The notes under the pieces are model-generated. The model worked only from the letters and a program-made list of their open reading frames with translations, was not told where the DNA came from and made no database searches. 64,000 bases of DNA, taken from the NCBI RefSeq assembly GCF_001657475.1, contig NZ_LXEY01000022.1, positions 372,001-436,000 on the forward strand. Reading direction: 5' to 3'. This DNA is from Enteractinococcus helveticum (GTDB lineage Bacteria > Actinomycetota > Actinomycetes > Actinomycetales > Micrococcaceae). Of the stretch, positions 51,778 to 60,759 are shown one piece after another (within the stretch, counting starts at the first letter, position 1; each line of letters begins with the position of its first letter). A program made the position numbers and the translations under genes.

Positions 51778-52536
51778 GTGCTCAACCAACCTGTCTTTGC
51801 CGCTGACCTTGTCCAAAAGTCCAACATCACCCGTGCGTTGGCTATCGCTGCGCACCCGGATGATATCGATTTCGGGGCCGCCGCCACGATCGCGGCCTTG
51901 ACCGACGCAGGCGTAGAGGTCACCTATTGTTTGGTGACCTCAGGTGATGCTGGCGGATTCGAGCTGGACCATTCGCGCGAAGCGATGATCGCCCGTCGCG
52001 AGCAGGAACAACGCGCTGCGGCCGCCGTCGTGGGGGTCTCTGAGGTGCGCTATCTCAAACATCTTGATGGGTACGTTGAACCCACCCACGAATTGATGGC
52101 GCAACTGGTTCAAGTCATGCGTGAAGTCCAGCCCGACGTCGTCATTACGCAACACCCGCAGCGCCACTGGGATCGGCTCCAGGCCTCACATCCCGACCAT
52201 CTGGCGGTGGGGGAGGCGACGGTTCGTGCGATCTATCCGGCCGTGGAAAACCCCTTTGCCTACCCTGAATTAGCCCATCTGCCGGCGTTTCGCATCGGGC
52301 AACTGTGGATGATGGCGGCCCCGTCGCAGCTGGCGAATCTTGCCGTGGATGTCACCGAGTATGTTGAGCGCAAGCTTGAAGCACTTCACGTGCATGCCTC
52401 CCAGCACCCGGACCCGGAGTTTATGGATCATCGGGTGCGCACCGCGCTGCAAGAGTGCCACCCCGTGCCAGGGCGTGGTGCCGAAGTTTTTCACGTGGTC
52501 GCGGTCAATGATCAGACGACGTTTGCTGGGTTCTAG
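51778..52536 (+). CDS. PIG-L family zinc deacetylase
   Basis: 252 residues. LAIAAHPDDIDFGAAATIAAL holds the AHPDD metal and catalytic motif, and the second metal His is in SHPDHLAVGEATVRAIYP. YCLVTSGDAGG and MIARREQEQRAAAAVVGV are further family landmarks. The family includes MshB and Mca of mycothiol metabolism; the length is shorter than MshB, and specificity cannot be read from sequence. Start is GTG; the 17-nt gap to htrA holds the -10 candidate. Confidence 0.9.
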   Translation: MLNQPVFAADLVQKSNITRALAIAAHPDDIDFGAAATIAALTDAGVEVTYCLVTSGDAGGFELDHSREAMIARREQEQRAAAAVVGVSEVRYLKHLDGYVEPTHELMAQLVQVMREVQPDVVITQHPQRHWDRLQASHPDHLAVGEATVRAIYPAVENPFAYPELAHLPAFRIGQLWMMAAPSQLANLAVDVTEYVERKLEALHVHASQHPDPEFMDHRVRTALQECHPVPGRGAEVFHVVAVNDQTTFAGF

Positions 52537-52544
52537 CCCGGTGC

Positions 52545-52582
52545 AGCCCGGACGCGCCGGATTCTGCTGGCGCGTCCGGGCT
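52545..52582. terminator. Bidirectional terminator
   Basis: AGCCCGGACGCGCC (52545-52558) pairs perfectly over 14 bp with GGCGCGTCCGGGCT (52569-52582) between two convergent genes. Confidence 0.8.
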
Positions 52583-52587
52583 GACTG

Positions 52588-53967
52588 CTACTGCTCGAGT
52601 GGCATTTCGACCAGGGCGGTACTGGACGGCGTTTCGGAACCGGTTTCTGGTTCGACGGTAATCCACAACAGCTCATAGTTGTTTACGCCGCGAAATTGGA
52701 CCTCACCGTTTTCCAGTTGCTGGGCGGTGTAGGTGCCCACGGAGACCACCGAGCCGCCGGGTTCTTCAAACAGCCACACCTGATAGCGCTGGTCTTCTTC
52801 CAGCTCTGTTACGTCACTAAACGACAGGTAGGCCACATCTTCTTCAGTCGAGAAGTGTCCGGTGACCGAGGCGCCGTCCATGGTTGCCGAAACGCTGGTC
52901 TGGTCGTCGGCATTGTCCACGGCACTGCGGATGCGCTGGTCGCCGGTATTCAAAAAGATGACGGCGACGATGACCGCAATGATCAACACCGCTCCGACCA
53001 CGATGAACATCGCCCGGCTGCGGCGTTGCTGGTCGGGATCTTCCTCGACCTCATACTCATCCACGGTTTCGATAAACCCAATGCCAACATTTTGTTCGGG
53101 CAATTGCTCAAGCACCGAGTCCAACAGGTTGGCCGGTGGGTGGGCTGCGACCCGGCGATACGCCCAGGTGAGCATCCGTTGAAATAGTGCGGTGCGGGCA
53201 CGCAACTGGGCGGCGATTTCCCGATCCTGGCGATTGATCCAGGCCTCCACCGCCACGGCGTTGTCGTCATCCAGCGCCTGCAGCGCATTGAGCGTGGCTA
53301 GTTCGGTGCCGAGGCCCACGTGCAGATCAGTTTCGACGTCGTCGGAGAACGCAGCTGTTTGCCCGCCGGACGACGATAGGGTGCCGGTCACCCGAGTGGC
53401 CAGCAGTGGATCGGAATCCGCCGAGGTGCTGCCGGTGATTTCCGACAGGTAGTGACGGGTCAACCGCACCGCAGCATCGCGCAGCCGGGACTTCAGCGTC
53501 GGCAGGGCGACGTCGAGTTCTACGGCTGCCTCTTCGACCGTGCGCCCGCCCAACCAGACGGTGGTCAGTGCTAAGGCTTGGGCCTGCGTGAGTGGTTCAA
53601 GTTCGCTCAAGCGAGCGGCAATCGCACGCATGCGATCCACATCGCCCTCCGAGGTGGCATCGGGGCGGTGGTAGCGCCCGGTTTGTTGGGCAATGGAATT
53701 GATCCAGGCGACCACCGTGCGGTCGCGGGCCAGTTCATCGGCGTGGTCGACGTTGAAGTCGAACGTGAAATGCGGGGCCTGGCGCCATAGCGTGACATAG
53801 GCGTCAGTCGTGGCTTGCAGTGCGTCGTCCTCGGCTGGGAATAGTGCGGTGAGCATGCCAAAGACCTGCGGCGAGGTCAGATCGTACAGTGCCGCAAAGG
53901 CGGCGGAGTCGTTGTCGCCGGATTGGAACAGTAATTGCGCTGGGCCAGGAGTGTGTGTTTCCATCAC
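52588..53967 (-). CDS. ECF sigma factor fused to RskA-like anti-sigma factor
   Basis: 459 residues (GTG 53967; ATG 53964 also possible). Residues about 15-60 resemble sigma region 2 (AFAALYDLTSPQVFGMLTAL, ATTDAYVTLWRQAP) and about 115-170 region 4 (LSELEPLTQAQALALTTVWL, VEEAAVELDVALPTLKSRLRDA). Residues 215-300 look like an anti-sigma zinc-less domain (ALQALDDDNAVAVEAWINRQ), followed by a membrane helix (MFIVVGAVLIIAVIVAVIFL) and an extracytoplasmic RskA C-terminal domain (RYQVWLFEEPGGSVVSVGTY). In most actinobacteria SigK-type sigma and RskA are separate genes. A TAAGCT element 5-8 nt before the start hints at a leaderless transcript. Confidence 0.8.
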   Translation of the reverse strand: MMETHTPGPAQLLFQSGDNDSAAFAALYDLTSPQVFGMLTALFPAEDDALQATTDAYVTLWRQAPHFTFDFNVDHADELARDRTVVAWINSIAQQTGRYHRPDATSEGDVDRMRAIAARLSELEPLTQAQALALTTVWLGGRTVEEAAVELDVALPTLKSRLRDAAVRLTRHYLSEITGSTSADSDPLLATRVTGTLSSSGGQTAAFSDDVETDLHVGLGTELATLNALQALDDDNAVAVEAWINRQDREIAAQLRARTALFQRMLTWAYRRVAAHPPANLLDSVLEQLPEQNVGIGFIETVDEYEVEEDPDQQRRSRAMFIVVGAVLIIAVIVAVIFLNTGDQRIRSAVDNADDQTSVSATMDGASVTGHFSTEEDVAYLSFSDVTELEEDQRYQVWLFEEPGGSVVSVGTYTAQQLENGEVQFRGVNNYELLWITVEPETGSETPSSTALVEMPLEQ

Positions 53968-54013
53968 GTCTTAGCTTAGTAACTGCATTGTGTTCGTGCT
54001 GGCTCGGCGCGCC

Positions 54014-54538
54014 CTAGCGTGGCGAACTGCCCGCGAAATCATACTGGCGCCACGCCTCATACAGCGCAATTGAGGCCGAATTGGCCAGGTTCAGTGAGCG
54101 CCGCCCGGATTGCATCGGCAAATAAACGGTTTCGGTGATCATCGGATCGTTGAGCACTTCGTCAGGCAGGCCAACGGATTCCTGGCCGAATAGCAGCACA
54201 TCGTGGGGCCGATAGGCCACCTCGTCGTAGCGCGCCTTCCCGGTACCAGTGAATGCGAACACGCGTTCGGGTGCCAGGGCGTCGAACGCTGCGGCAAGAT
54301 CTTTGTGGACGGTGACCACGGCCAGATCGTGGTAGTCCAGACCGGCCCGGCGCAGGTGGGCGTCGTCGAAATTAAAGCCCAGCGGTTCAACCAGGTGCAA
54401 TTCGGCCCCGGTGATTGCGGCAAGCCGGATCGCGTTGCCCGTATTGCCCGGGATTTCTGGGGTGTGGAACACCAGCCGGAAGCCCGGGTTGGTGGGGTCG
54501 GTGGATTTGGGCGCGGTGTGGTGTGGATTCTGTGTCAT
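54014..54538 (-). CDS. trmL: tRNA (cytidine(34)-2'-O)-methyltransferase TrmL
   Basis: 174-residue SPOUT methyltransferase that 2'-O-methylates the wobble base of tRNA-Leu. Begins LVFHTPEIPGNTGNAIRLAA, followed by LHLVEPLGF, LLFGQESVGLPDEVL and the knot motif YLPMQSGRRSLNLANSASIALYE, which binds SAM. The size is typical of the minimal family. Its ATG overlaps the stop of the upstream J-domain gene (ATGA), so the two are coupled. Confidence 0.93.
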   Translation of the reverse strand: MTQNPHHTAPKSTDPTNPGFRLVFHTPEIPGNTGNAIRLAAITGAELHLVEPLGFNFDDAHLRRAGLDYHDLAVVTVHKDLAAAFDALAPERVFAFTGTGKARYDEVAYRPHDVLLFGQESVGLPDEVLNDPMITETVYLPMQSGRRSLNLANSASIALYEAWRQYDFAGSSPR

Positions 54539-55404
54539 AGTTTGGCGATGAGTTGTCCCATGGCGGCCCGGTCGACCACATTGTGATTGCCGGTACCGAT
54601 AAACAGTTTGATATTGCGAACAGCATCCATCATGGACGCCGGTGCCTCGGTGAGACCAAGCGTATTGAGCGCATCGGGCGCCTGGATCGTCGGGGCGTGT
54701 GGATTGGTAGAAAACACGACGTCGAACCCACCGACTTCAAAATTGGGCAGCAGTCTTTGCAGACCCAGCACGGCCTCGGTCAGATCCGGCAGCTCAATGC
54801 GTTTGCGTCCAAGCAGGTGTGTCCCATTGAACTGATAAACATCCGGTGGGGCATGCTGGACGCCGAACACCGCCACTTTCGAACCGCCCAGTACCACGGT
54901 GTCCAAGACGAGTTTGCGGTCCAGTTTGACCCCGTGGAAAATGCGGACGGCGGGCAATGCACCGTAGACTCGCGACTGCAAGACCTCGGAAAGCCGAGCG
55001 TGCAGCGAACGCTGTTTTCGACCGAAAAAACCGCCCGGAATAGCACCGTGCACGACCTGTTGGGCCAAGAGCGAATCCACATTTATGGGCGGGTTGGTCG
55101 CGGTGCGGATGGGTCCATCGGCCAAGGGTGGGATGAAGCGGACCGGTTCGGGGGTCGTCTTGGGTGCCGACGTCGTGGGGCGGCGGGGTTTCCGCTTCGG
55201 ACTCGATTGCGGGACGGAATCAAGTTGGGAAAGTTGTTTCCACGCTTTGGAGATTTCGTCGAAGCGCGCTGCGTCACCACCGCGATCCGGGTGATGTTGT
55301 TTCACCAACGCCAAATACGCCCGCCGGATCTGTCGCTTGGACGCCGAACGGTTGACCCCCAGCACGTGATAGGGGTCGAATTGGTTACTGCGATTGTCTG
55401 GCAC
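54535..55404 (-). CDS. DnaJ-domain protein of unknown target
   Basis: 289 residues from GTG 55404. Residues 9-65 are a J domain (DPYHVLGVNRSASKRQIRRAY, HHPDRGGDAARFDEISKAW) with the HPD motif that stimulates DnaK. There is no G/F or zinc region, so it is not DnaJ itself. A basic/proline linker is followed by a C-terminal domain of about 190 residues (VDSLLAQQVVHGAIPGGFFG, VRNIKLFIGTGNHNVVDRAA) that resembles a nuclease-related or NERD-like fold only weakly; no call is made. Divergent from the desulfurase gene with 38 bp between. Confidence 0.8.
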   Translation of the reverse strand: MPDNRSNQFDPYHVLGVNRSASKRQIRRAYLALVKQHHPDRGGDAARFDEISKAWKQLSQLDSVPQSSPKRKPRRPTTSAPKTTPEPVRFIPPLADGPIRTATNPPINVDSLLAQQVVHGAIPGGFFGRKQRSLHARLSEVLQSRVYGALPAVRIFHGVKLDRKLVLDTVVLGGSKVAVFGVQHAPPDVYQFNGTHLLGRKRIELPDLTEAVLGLQRLLPNFEVGGFDVVFSTNPHAPTIQAPDALNTLGLTEAPASMMDAVRNIKLFIGTGNHNVVDRAAMGQLIAKL

Positions 55405-55411
55405 GGGCCAT

Positions 55412-55435
55412 ATTCTACCCGTGCTGTTCTAAACT
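55412..55435. promoter_or_regulatory. Back-to-back leaderless -10 elements
   Basis: Two -10-like hexamers lie in the 38-bp divergent gap. TAGAAT on the minus strand (55417-55412) is 7 nt before GTG 55404, and TAAACT on the plus strand (55430-55435) is 7 nt before ATG 55443. The gap is too small for ordinary leaders, so at least the minus-strand gene, which has no SD, is probably leaderless. The plus gene also has AGAGGA. Confidence 0.55.
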
Positions 55436-55442
55436 AGAGGAC

Positions 55443-56654
55443 ATGTCCCGGATATATCTTGACCACGCCGCAACCACCCCGGTGCGCCCCGCCGCGCTCG
55501 ACGCTTTTGTCGCGCAGGCTCAACGCATCGGGAATGCCGCTGCCCTGCATTCTGCCGGGCGCTCGGTCAAACTCCAGGTCGCTGACGCTCGGGATCGCCT
55601 TGCGGCTACGCTGGGCGCACACCCCAGCGAGATCATCTTCACCTCGGGTGGCACCGAAGCCGATAACCTAGGCATCAAAGGCCTCTACCTGGCCAACCGG
55701 GCGGCCGATGAGACCAAGAACGTCGTCATTGCTACCGGCATTGAACACCCGGCCGTAACCGATTCGCTGCAATGGCTGGAAACCCACGAGGGAGCCCAGC
55801 TGGTGGTGGTCGAGGTTGATGCAGAAGGCTTTGTTGATCTCGACGCCTGGCGCGCCGCACTGGAAACTCACCGTGGCCGGATTGCCCTGGCCACCTTGAT
55901 GTGGGCCAATAACGAAATCGGGACCATCCAGCCCATTGCCCAGGTCGCCGAGCTGTGCGCAGCCGAGCAGGTGGACTTCCACGTTGACGCCGTTCAAGCC
56001 TTCGGTGCCATCGATGCAACCTTTGTCCCCGGAATCACCACCATGGCGATCTCGGGGCATAAAATTGGTGCGCCCGTGGGCATTGGCGCGCTGTTGGTAC
56101 GCCGTGATGCCAAACCGCTGCCGGTGCTGCACGGTGGGGGACAGGAACGCGATATCCGCTCGGGCACCACGGCCGATGCGCTCATCGTGGCCTTTGCCGC
56201 AGCCGCCGAAGAGGCCACCGCGAATTTAGCCGAAGAATCCGCGCGCCTGGCCGGGCTGCGCGACCAATTGATCGCCGCCGTGACAGCACAGATTCCCGAG
56301 GCCAAACTTCAGGGACCTGCCGATGGAAAATATCGGCTGCCAACGAACGTGCACTTTTCCTTTGCTCAAGCCGAGGGTGACTCGTTATTATTTGGGTTAG
56401 ACATGGCAGGTATTGAGTCCTCCACGGGTTCGGCCTGCAATGCAGGAGTCTCACGGCCCTCGCAGGTTATTTTGGCCACCGGTCAGGATGAGGCCGCGGC
56501 CCGATCCACCCAGCGGTTCTCCTTAGGCCACACGACGACGCAAACAGATATCGACGCGGTCATAGCCACGCTGCCGGGGATTTACCAGGCGGCTGCGAAG
56601 GCCGGGATGACAGCCCAAACATCCTCGATTCGCACGGCAAACTCCCACCGCTAA
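55443..56654 (+). CDS. Cysteine desulfurase (IscS/NifS family)
   Basis: 403 residues, PLP-dependent release of sulfur from cysteine. [18 protein letters not shown] at the N-terminus, [32 protein letters not shown] for PLP contact and the Schiff-base lysine in [19 protein letters not shown]. The sulfur-accepting cysteine is in [16 protein letters not shown]. It lies 16 nt before mnmA, so it most likely supplies sulfur for tRNA 2-thiolation; no iscU-like gene is adjacent. Confidence 0.94.
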   Translation: MSRIYLDHAATTPVRPAALDAFVAQAQRIGNAAALHSAGRSVKLQVADARDRLAATLGAHPSEIIFTSGGTEADNLGIKGLYLANRAADETKNVVIATGIEHPAVTDSLQWLETHEGAQLVVVEVDAEGFVDLDAWRAALETHRGRIALATLMWANNEIGTIQPIAQVAELCAAEQVDFHVDAVQAFGAIDATFVPGITTMAISGHKIGAPVGIGALLVRRDAKPLPVLHGGGQERDIRSGTTADALIVAFAAAAEEATANLAEESARLAGLRDQLIAAVTAQIPEAKLQGPADGKYRLPTNVHFSFAQAEGDSLLFGLDMAGIESSTGSACNAGVSRPSQVILATGQDEAAARSTQRFSLGHTTTQTDIDAVIATLPGIYQAAAKAGMTAQTSSIRTANSHR

Positions 56655-56670
56655 CGAAAGAGAAGTTTTT

Positions 56671-57819
56671 ATGAAAAAGTTGAAGGTTTTGGCAGCAATG
56701 TCGGGCGGTGTCGACTCGGCTGTGGCCGCCGCACGTGCCGTTGACGCCGGCCACGACGTCGTCGGTGTCCACCTCGCACTGTCTCGCATGCCCGGCACCC
56801 TGCGTACCGGTTCACGCGGCTGCTGCACCATTGAAGATGCCTCGGACGCCTGGCGCGCCTGCGAAAAACTGGGCATCCCGTACTACACCTGGGACTTCTC
56901 CGAGCGCTTCCAAGAAGAAGTGGTCGAAGACTTCATCGAAGAATACGCCGCCGGGCGCACCCCGAATCCGTGCATGCGCTGTAACGAACGCATCAAATTC
57001 GCCGCCCTGCTGGAACGCGCCCTAGCGCTGGGCTTCGACGCCGTCGTCACCGGCCACTACGCCAAGGTCATTGAAAACGACAACGGCGATCTGGAACTAC
57101 ACCGCGCTGCCGACGACGCCAAGGACCAGTCCTATGTCCTAGGTGTCCTCACCGCCGAACAGCTCAAGCACTCGATGTTCCCACTGGGCGACACCCCGTC
57201 AAAAGAAATGGTGCGTGCAGAAGCCGCCGAGCGTGGCCTGTCGGTTGCCCAGAAACCCGACTCGCATGACATCTGCTTCATCCCCGACGGCGACACCCGC
57301 GGTTGGCTGGAAGAAAAGATCGACATGACCCAAGGCGCGATCGTTGACACCCAAGGCGATCAGGTCGGCACCCACCCGGGCGCGCAGGCCTTCACCATCG
57401 GGCAGCGTCGCGGCCTAGCCATTGGCAAACCTGCTGAGGACGGCAAACCCCGCTTCGTATTAGAAATCCGGCCCAAAGAAAACACCGTCGTCGTCGGCTC
57501 GCGCGACATGCTGGCCGTGGACCGCATCACCGGTATCCGACCCTCCTGGGCCGGGGCCCCGATAGCCGAAGAAGCCACCGGTAAATGGTTCAACTGCCAC
57601 GTCCAGGTCCGCGCCCACGCCGAACCCGTACCAGGCCGCGCCCGCGTCACCACCGGAGACGTTGACGGCGCCACCGACGTCGTATGGGAAATGGAACTTG
57701 ACGAGACCATTCAGGGCGTTGCCCCAGGTCAGACGGCCGTCTTATACCAGGGCACCCGTGTGTTGGGCCAGGTAACGATCCACAAGTCAATCAACGCGCA
57801 GCGCTTGGCACACGTCTAG
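56671..57819 (+). CDS. mnmA: tRNA-specific 2-thiouridylase MnmA
   Basis: 382 residues. The PP-loop [16 protein letters not shown] binds ATP; catalytic cysteines are in [12 protein letters not shown] and DICFIPDGD, and the SHD motif is in KPDSHDICF. Downstream [13 protein letters not shown] and the beta-barrel domain complete the family. It thiolates U34 of Lys, Glu and Gln tRNAs using sulfur from the desulfurase encoded just upstream. The extended loop near [20 protein letters not shown] is the usual actinobacterial form. Confidence 0.95.
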   Translation: MKKLKVLAAMSGGVDSAVAAARAVDAGHDVVGVHLALSRMPGTLRTGSRGCCTIEDASDAWRACEKLGIPYYTWDFSERFQEEVVEDFIEEYAAGRTPNPCMRCNERIKFAALLERALALGFDAVVTGHYAKVIENDNGDLELHRAADDAKDQSYVLGVLTAEQLKHSMFPLGDTPSKEMVRAEAAERGLSVAQKPDSHDICFIPDGDTRGWLEEKIDMTQGAIVDTQGDQVGTHPGAQAFTIGQRRGLAIGKPAEDGKPRFVLEIRPKENTVVVGSRDMLAVDRITGIRPSWAGAPIAEEATGKWFNCHVQVRAHAEPVPGRARVTTGDVDGATDVVWEMELDETIQGVAPGQTAVLYQGTRVLGQVTIHKSINAQRLAHV

Positions 57820-57822
57820 ACT
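57817..57822 (+). promoter_or_regulatory. Candidate leaderless -10 element of the chorismate mutase gene
   Basis: TAGACT overlaps the mnmA stop and lies exactly 7 nt before ATG 57830. AGGA in the gap is only 3 nt from the ATG, too close for an efficient ribosome site. Confidence 0.45.
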
Positions 57823-57829
57823 AGGAACC

Positions 57830-58165
57830 ATGACTTACGATTCCACGGCGTCGTCACTGACGGGCACCACCGATCCGGCCATCCTGGATGAACTCCTATC
57901 CATCCGCTCCAGCATCGACAACATCGATGCCACCCTGGTGTATCTATTAGCCGAACGCTTCAAATGCACCCAAAAAGTTGGCCAACTCAAAGCCCGCCAC
58001 AACCTGCCCCCATCCGATCCGGAACGGGAAAAAGCACAAATCACCCGGCTACATGAACTCAGCCGCGACGCCGATCTCGACCCGGCCTTCGCCGAGAAGT
58101 TTCTGAACTTCATCATCGAAGAAGTCATCCGCCACCACAAAGCCATCTCGCAGGAGCAACGGTGA
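57830..58165 (+). CDS. AroQ-type chorismate mutase-like protein
   Basis: 111 residues, all helical: LLSIRSSIDNIDATLVYLLAERFKCTQKVGQLKARHNLPPSDPERE then FAEKFLNFIIEEVIRHHKAI. The Arg, Lys and Glu/Gln arrangement (SIRSSIDNID, KVGQLKA, DPEREKAQ) fits the AroQ fold, which converts chorismate to prephenate for Phe/Tyr synthesis. The N-terminal 20 residues are Ser/Thr-rich. Overlaps the next gene by four bases (GTGA). Confidence 0.85.
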   Translation: MTYDSTASSLTGTTDPAILDELLSIRSSIDNIDATLVYLLAERFKCTQKVGQLKARHNLPPSDPEREKAQITRLHELSRDADLDPAFAEKFLNFIIEEVIRHHKAISQEQR

Positions 58166-59139
58166 CCCACCCTCTCGGGGTGGTTGATGGCACATTTGCC
58201 GGCACCGACCCGCATGCGGTCTATGCCCTGCAGCTCAACGAGCTTGGTGCACCCCATATCCCCGCGCTGGTTGAACTGCCCGACGTCGGCCCCCACGCCA
58301 ACGGTCTTGGCAAAGTTATTGCCAACCTCGGTATGCCCTTCGAATTGCGCCCCTACGGGTGGCAATTGCAGCGCGGTGAGCGTCGCAACGCCGCTATTCA
58401 ATTGCGCGTCGTATCGCACCGCAACTCCATCATTCAGGCCATGGCCGATATCGCTGCCGACGACGACGTCCCCGCCGTTTCCGTACGCCTGCTTGGACCC
58501 GTGAGCTTACTGGTTGACGCAATGTTGCCATCTGGGCAGCGAATTCTGCGCGATGCCGGAGCGCGAACCGACGTGGCTGCGGCCTGGGCCGAAGGTGCTA
58601 GCGATTTGATCGCTCGAATTCACAGTGTGCTTGGTGCACGAGTCAGCTTATTCGTGCAGGAGCATCGCGCTGACGACGTCGTCAACGGCACCATTCGTTC
58701 GGCATCTGGTGCAGATATTGAACGTGCCGTAGATATCAGTGAGATTCGATCCTACTGGGAACAGGCCGCAGAACTCGATGCTGAAGTATTTTTCGAAACT
58801 CCCGTTGCATTACTCGCCGATGCCGCGCAGGTCGGCTCCGTTGCATTGCACTGGCCAGTGGGCCGAAGCAATCAAACGGAACAAACCTGGGAACTCATTG
58901 ACAGACTTCTCAGCGCAGACAACCCGGTTGCCTTACATCTGCAACGACGGCGAGATGCCGAGCGCTATGCCGAAGAACTGATTCAGCAGTATCTCGACTG
59001 GGGTTTAGACCCCGCGAACCTTGAACATGTGCGACTCGTGTATCAGTTCAACTTAGAAACCGAAGTTGCTGTTGGTTCCGGTCTTGAAGCATTGCGCACT
59101 ATCGCCGGCCACGCCGGAGGATACGCCAGCAGCCTCTAG
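58162..59139 (+). CDS. MetE-like (cobalamin-independent methionine synthase C-terminal family) protein
   Basis: 325 residues from GTG 58162. ATGxG-like start GVVDGTFAGTDPHAVYALQLNELGAPHIPALVELP, then VSVRLLGPVSLLVDAMLPSG, FVQEHRADDVV and LALHW-like VGSVALHWPVGRSN follow the TIM-barrel layout of MetE C-terminal homologues. The zinc ligands His/Cys/Glu/Cys of true MetE are not evident, so methionine synthase activity is doubtful. Similar genes follow mnmA in other actinobacteria. The codon use of its second half looks slightly AT-richer than its first half. Confidence 0.7.
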   Translation: MTHPLGVVDGTFAGTDPHAVYALQLNELGAPHIPALVELPDVGPHANGLGKVIANLGMPFELRPYGWQLQRGERRNAAIQLRVVSHRNSIIQAMADIAADDDVPAVSVRLLGPVSLLVDAMLPSGQRILRDAGARTDVAAAWAEGASDLIARIHSVLGARVSLFVQEHRADDVVNGTIRSASGADIERAVDISEIRSYWEQAAELDAEVFFETPVALLADAAQVGSVALHWPVGRSNQTEQTWELIDRLLSADNPVALHLQRRRDAERYAEELIQQYLDWGLDPANLEHVRLVYQFNLETEVAVGSGLEALRTIAGHAGGYASSL

Positions 59140-59162
59140 CCTCGTTTTTGATTCGCATCGAT

Positions 59163-59203
59163 AGCACTACCTCTGCGCAAGATCGCCGAGGTAGTGCTTT
59201 TTT
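59163..59203 (+). terminator. Rho-independent terminator after the desulfurase operon
   Basis: AGCACTACCTC (59163-59173) pairs with GAGGTAGTGCT (59188-59198) and runs into seven T (59197-59203 with one shared base). Textbook form. Confidence 0.9.
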
Positions 59204-59443
59204 ACTGCCTAACCCATCACCGCTGCTACCTGGAACGTGTTAACCGGGGACGAGAGCCTGAAAGCCTGGGCACACGGCACCACCGATATCGACAACGCCA
59301 TCACCCTATGCGCACTCCACCAGGCCGCGGTCCACAACGGCAAATGGACGATCCACACCATCAACGGCACCCACTTCTTCCAACCCGCACCCTGGTTAGA
59401 CCCCACCCAACCACTGCTACGCAACATGTACTGGGCGATATAA
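59204..59443 (+). pseudogene. C-terminal remnant of a DUF222/HNH endonuclease-type protein
   Basis: The frame ending at 59443 reads TDIDNAITLCALHQAAVHNGKWTIHTINGTHFFQPAPWLDPTQPLLRN. This matches the end of the repeat-family HNH proteins common in actinobacteria (LCxxHHxxxHxxxW, then xPPxWLDPxxxPxRN). Only about 60 codons remain, with no DUF222 domain, and the second His of the motif is Gln. It starts inside the terminator region and is a relic. Confidence 0.75.
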
Positions 59444-59466
59444 CAACTCCTGTGGTTTGAAATTTT

Positions 59467-60759
59467 TTATAACCGGCCAGCAGCCTTCAATCGCAAGTAA
59501 GCATCTCCTACGGCCAACGGTAGATCAGCAGGTTGGGCCTCGATAACCTCAGCCCCATAACGATTCAGCAACTGAACCATCTTCCGATTCCGCTGTTTCT
59601 GAGCCTCAGCACTTGCTGCAATATACACCTCATCAGAAGTGGTGCGCTGGGTCGCCATGTCTTCGAGTTCCGGATCAGCCACTGCGGCAATGAGCACCAC
59701 ATGATGACGCGTCAGAATCGGCAAGATTGGGATCAGGCCCTCTTCGATTGCAGCCGAATCCAACGGGGTGACCAGCACAACCAACGCCCGTTGCCGCGTG
59801 ATCTTGGAAACTTCAGGCGGAAGAATCGTCCAATCTGCTGCCAGCAGGCGAGGAAACACTTTGGCCAGTGCCGTAGCCATGCGATGCAGCAGGTGACCTT
59901 TTTCCTCAGAGGAAGACCGAGCGCGAATGGACTGGTCCATCGTCAAGAGATCTACTCGATCACCCCCAGCATGAGCCAAAGCAGAAATGAACAGTGCTGC
60001 CTCAATACCTGCATCGAATCGCGTTTCATCACCAACACGAGCAGCAGAGGCCCGCGAGGAATCCAGCACCACAACAACCCGACGATCACGTTCAGGACGA
60101 TAGGTACGGACAATCAGGCCGTCCGATCGAGCAGAAGCCCGCCAGTCAATGGTGCGCACGTCGTCACCACGCACATACTCACGCAATGCATCGAACTCAT
60201 GTCCAGCGCCCGGACGGTGGACGGCAGATCGTCCCTCAATCTCACGCAGCTGTTGGATACGAGACGGCAAGTGCCGACGCGACCGAAACGGCGGAACGAC
60301 GGTGACTTCACCCTCGTGGTGATGCGTGTGTTGCCGACCACCAAGACCAAGCGGACCATAGGTACGAATCGTCAGCTTGCGTGTGCGGACGGTGCCGCGT
60401 CGGTTCGGCGTCAGTATTGTCGTGAAGCGTTGTGTGGCATTGGGATCCAGATGGAGCCGTTGTTCCGGTTGGGTGTCGTGGGCAGACGGCTGCCATCCGT
60501 CGCGAACCAGTCCACGCATGACACGAGCTGTGTGGTTGGTTATTTCTACCCACACCTCCACTGGCTCCTCCAATCTGACCGGTGTATTGTCGCTGCGTCG
60601 GATCATGACCGCACGCGGGGAGGGCGTGAGCCACAGGTCGATGCCCAGCACGACGACAAATACGCCCAGCAGTGCAAAGATCGTGCCCCAGCTGGGCCAC
60701 AGAATCATCGGAATGAACCCGGCCAGGGCGAGCAGAACACAACGGAAAGAAATAAACAT
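59467..60759 (-). CDS. DUF58 domain protein (MoxR-associated)
   Basis: 430 residues from ATG 60759 (MFISFRCVLLALAGFIPMIL), which overlaps the moxR TAA by one base. Two N-terminal membrane helices, a beta-rich region, then the DUF58 signature FDALREYVRGDDVRTIDWRASARSDGLIVRTYRPE and a von Willebrand A-like part (VVVVLDSSRASAARVGDETR, where the MIDAS DxSxS is DSSRAS). Usually works with MoxR as a chaperone-like pair for metal or membrane complexes. Last gene of the operon. Confidence 0.92.
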   Translation of the reverse strand: MFISFRCVLLALAGFIPMILWPSWGTIFALLGVFVVVLGIDLWLTPSPRAVMIRRSDNTPVRLEEPVEVWVEITNHTARVMRGLVRDGWQPSAHDTQPEQRLHLDPNATQRFTTILTPNRRGTVRTRKLTIRTYGPLGLGGRQHTHHHEGEVTVVPPFRSRRHLPSRIQQLREIEGRSAVHRPGAGHEFDALREYVRGDDVRTIDWRASARSDGLIVRTYRPERDRRVVVVLDSSRASAARVGDETRFDAGIEAALFISALAHAGGDRVDLLTMDQSIRARSSSEEKGHLLHRMATALAKVFPRLLAADWTILPPEVSKITRQRALVVLVTPLDSAAIEEGLIPILPILTRHHVVLIAAVADPELEDMATQRTTSDEVYIAASAEAQKQRNRKMVQLLNRYGAEVIEAQPADLPLAVGDAYLRLKAAGRL

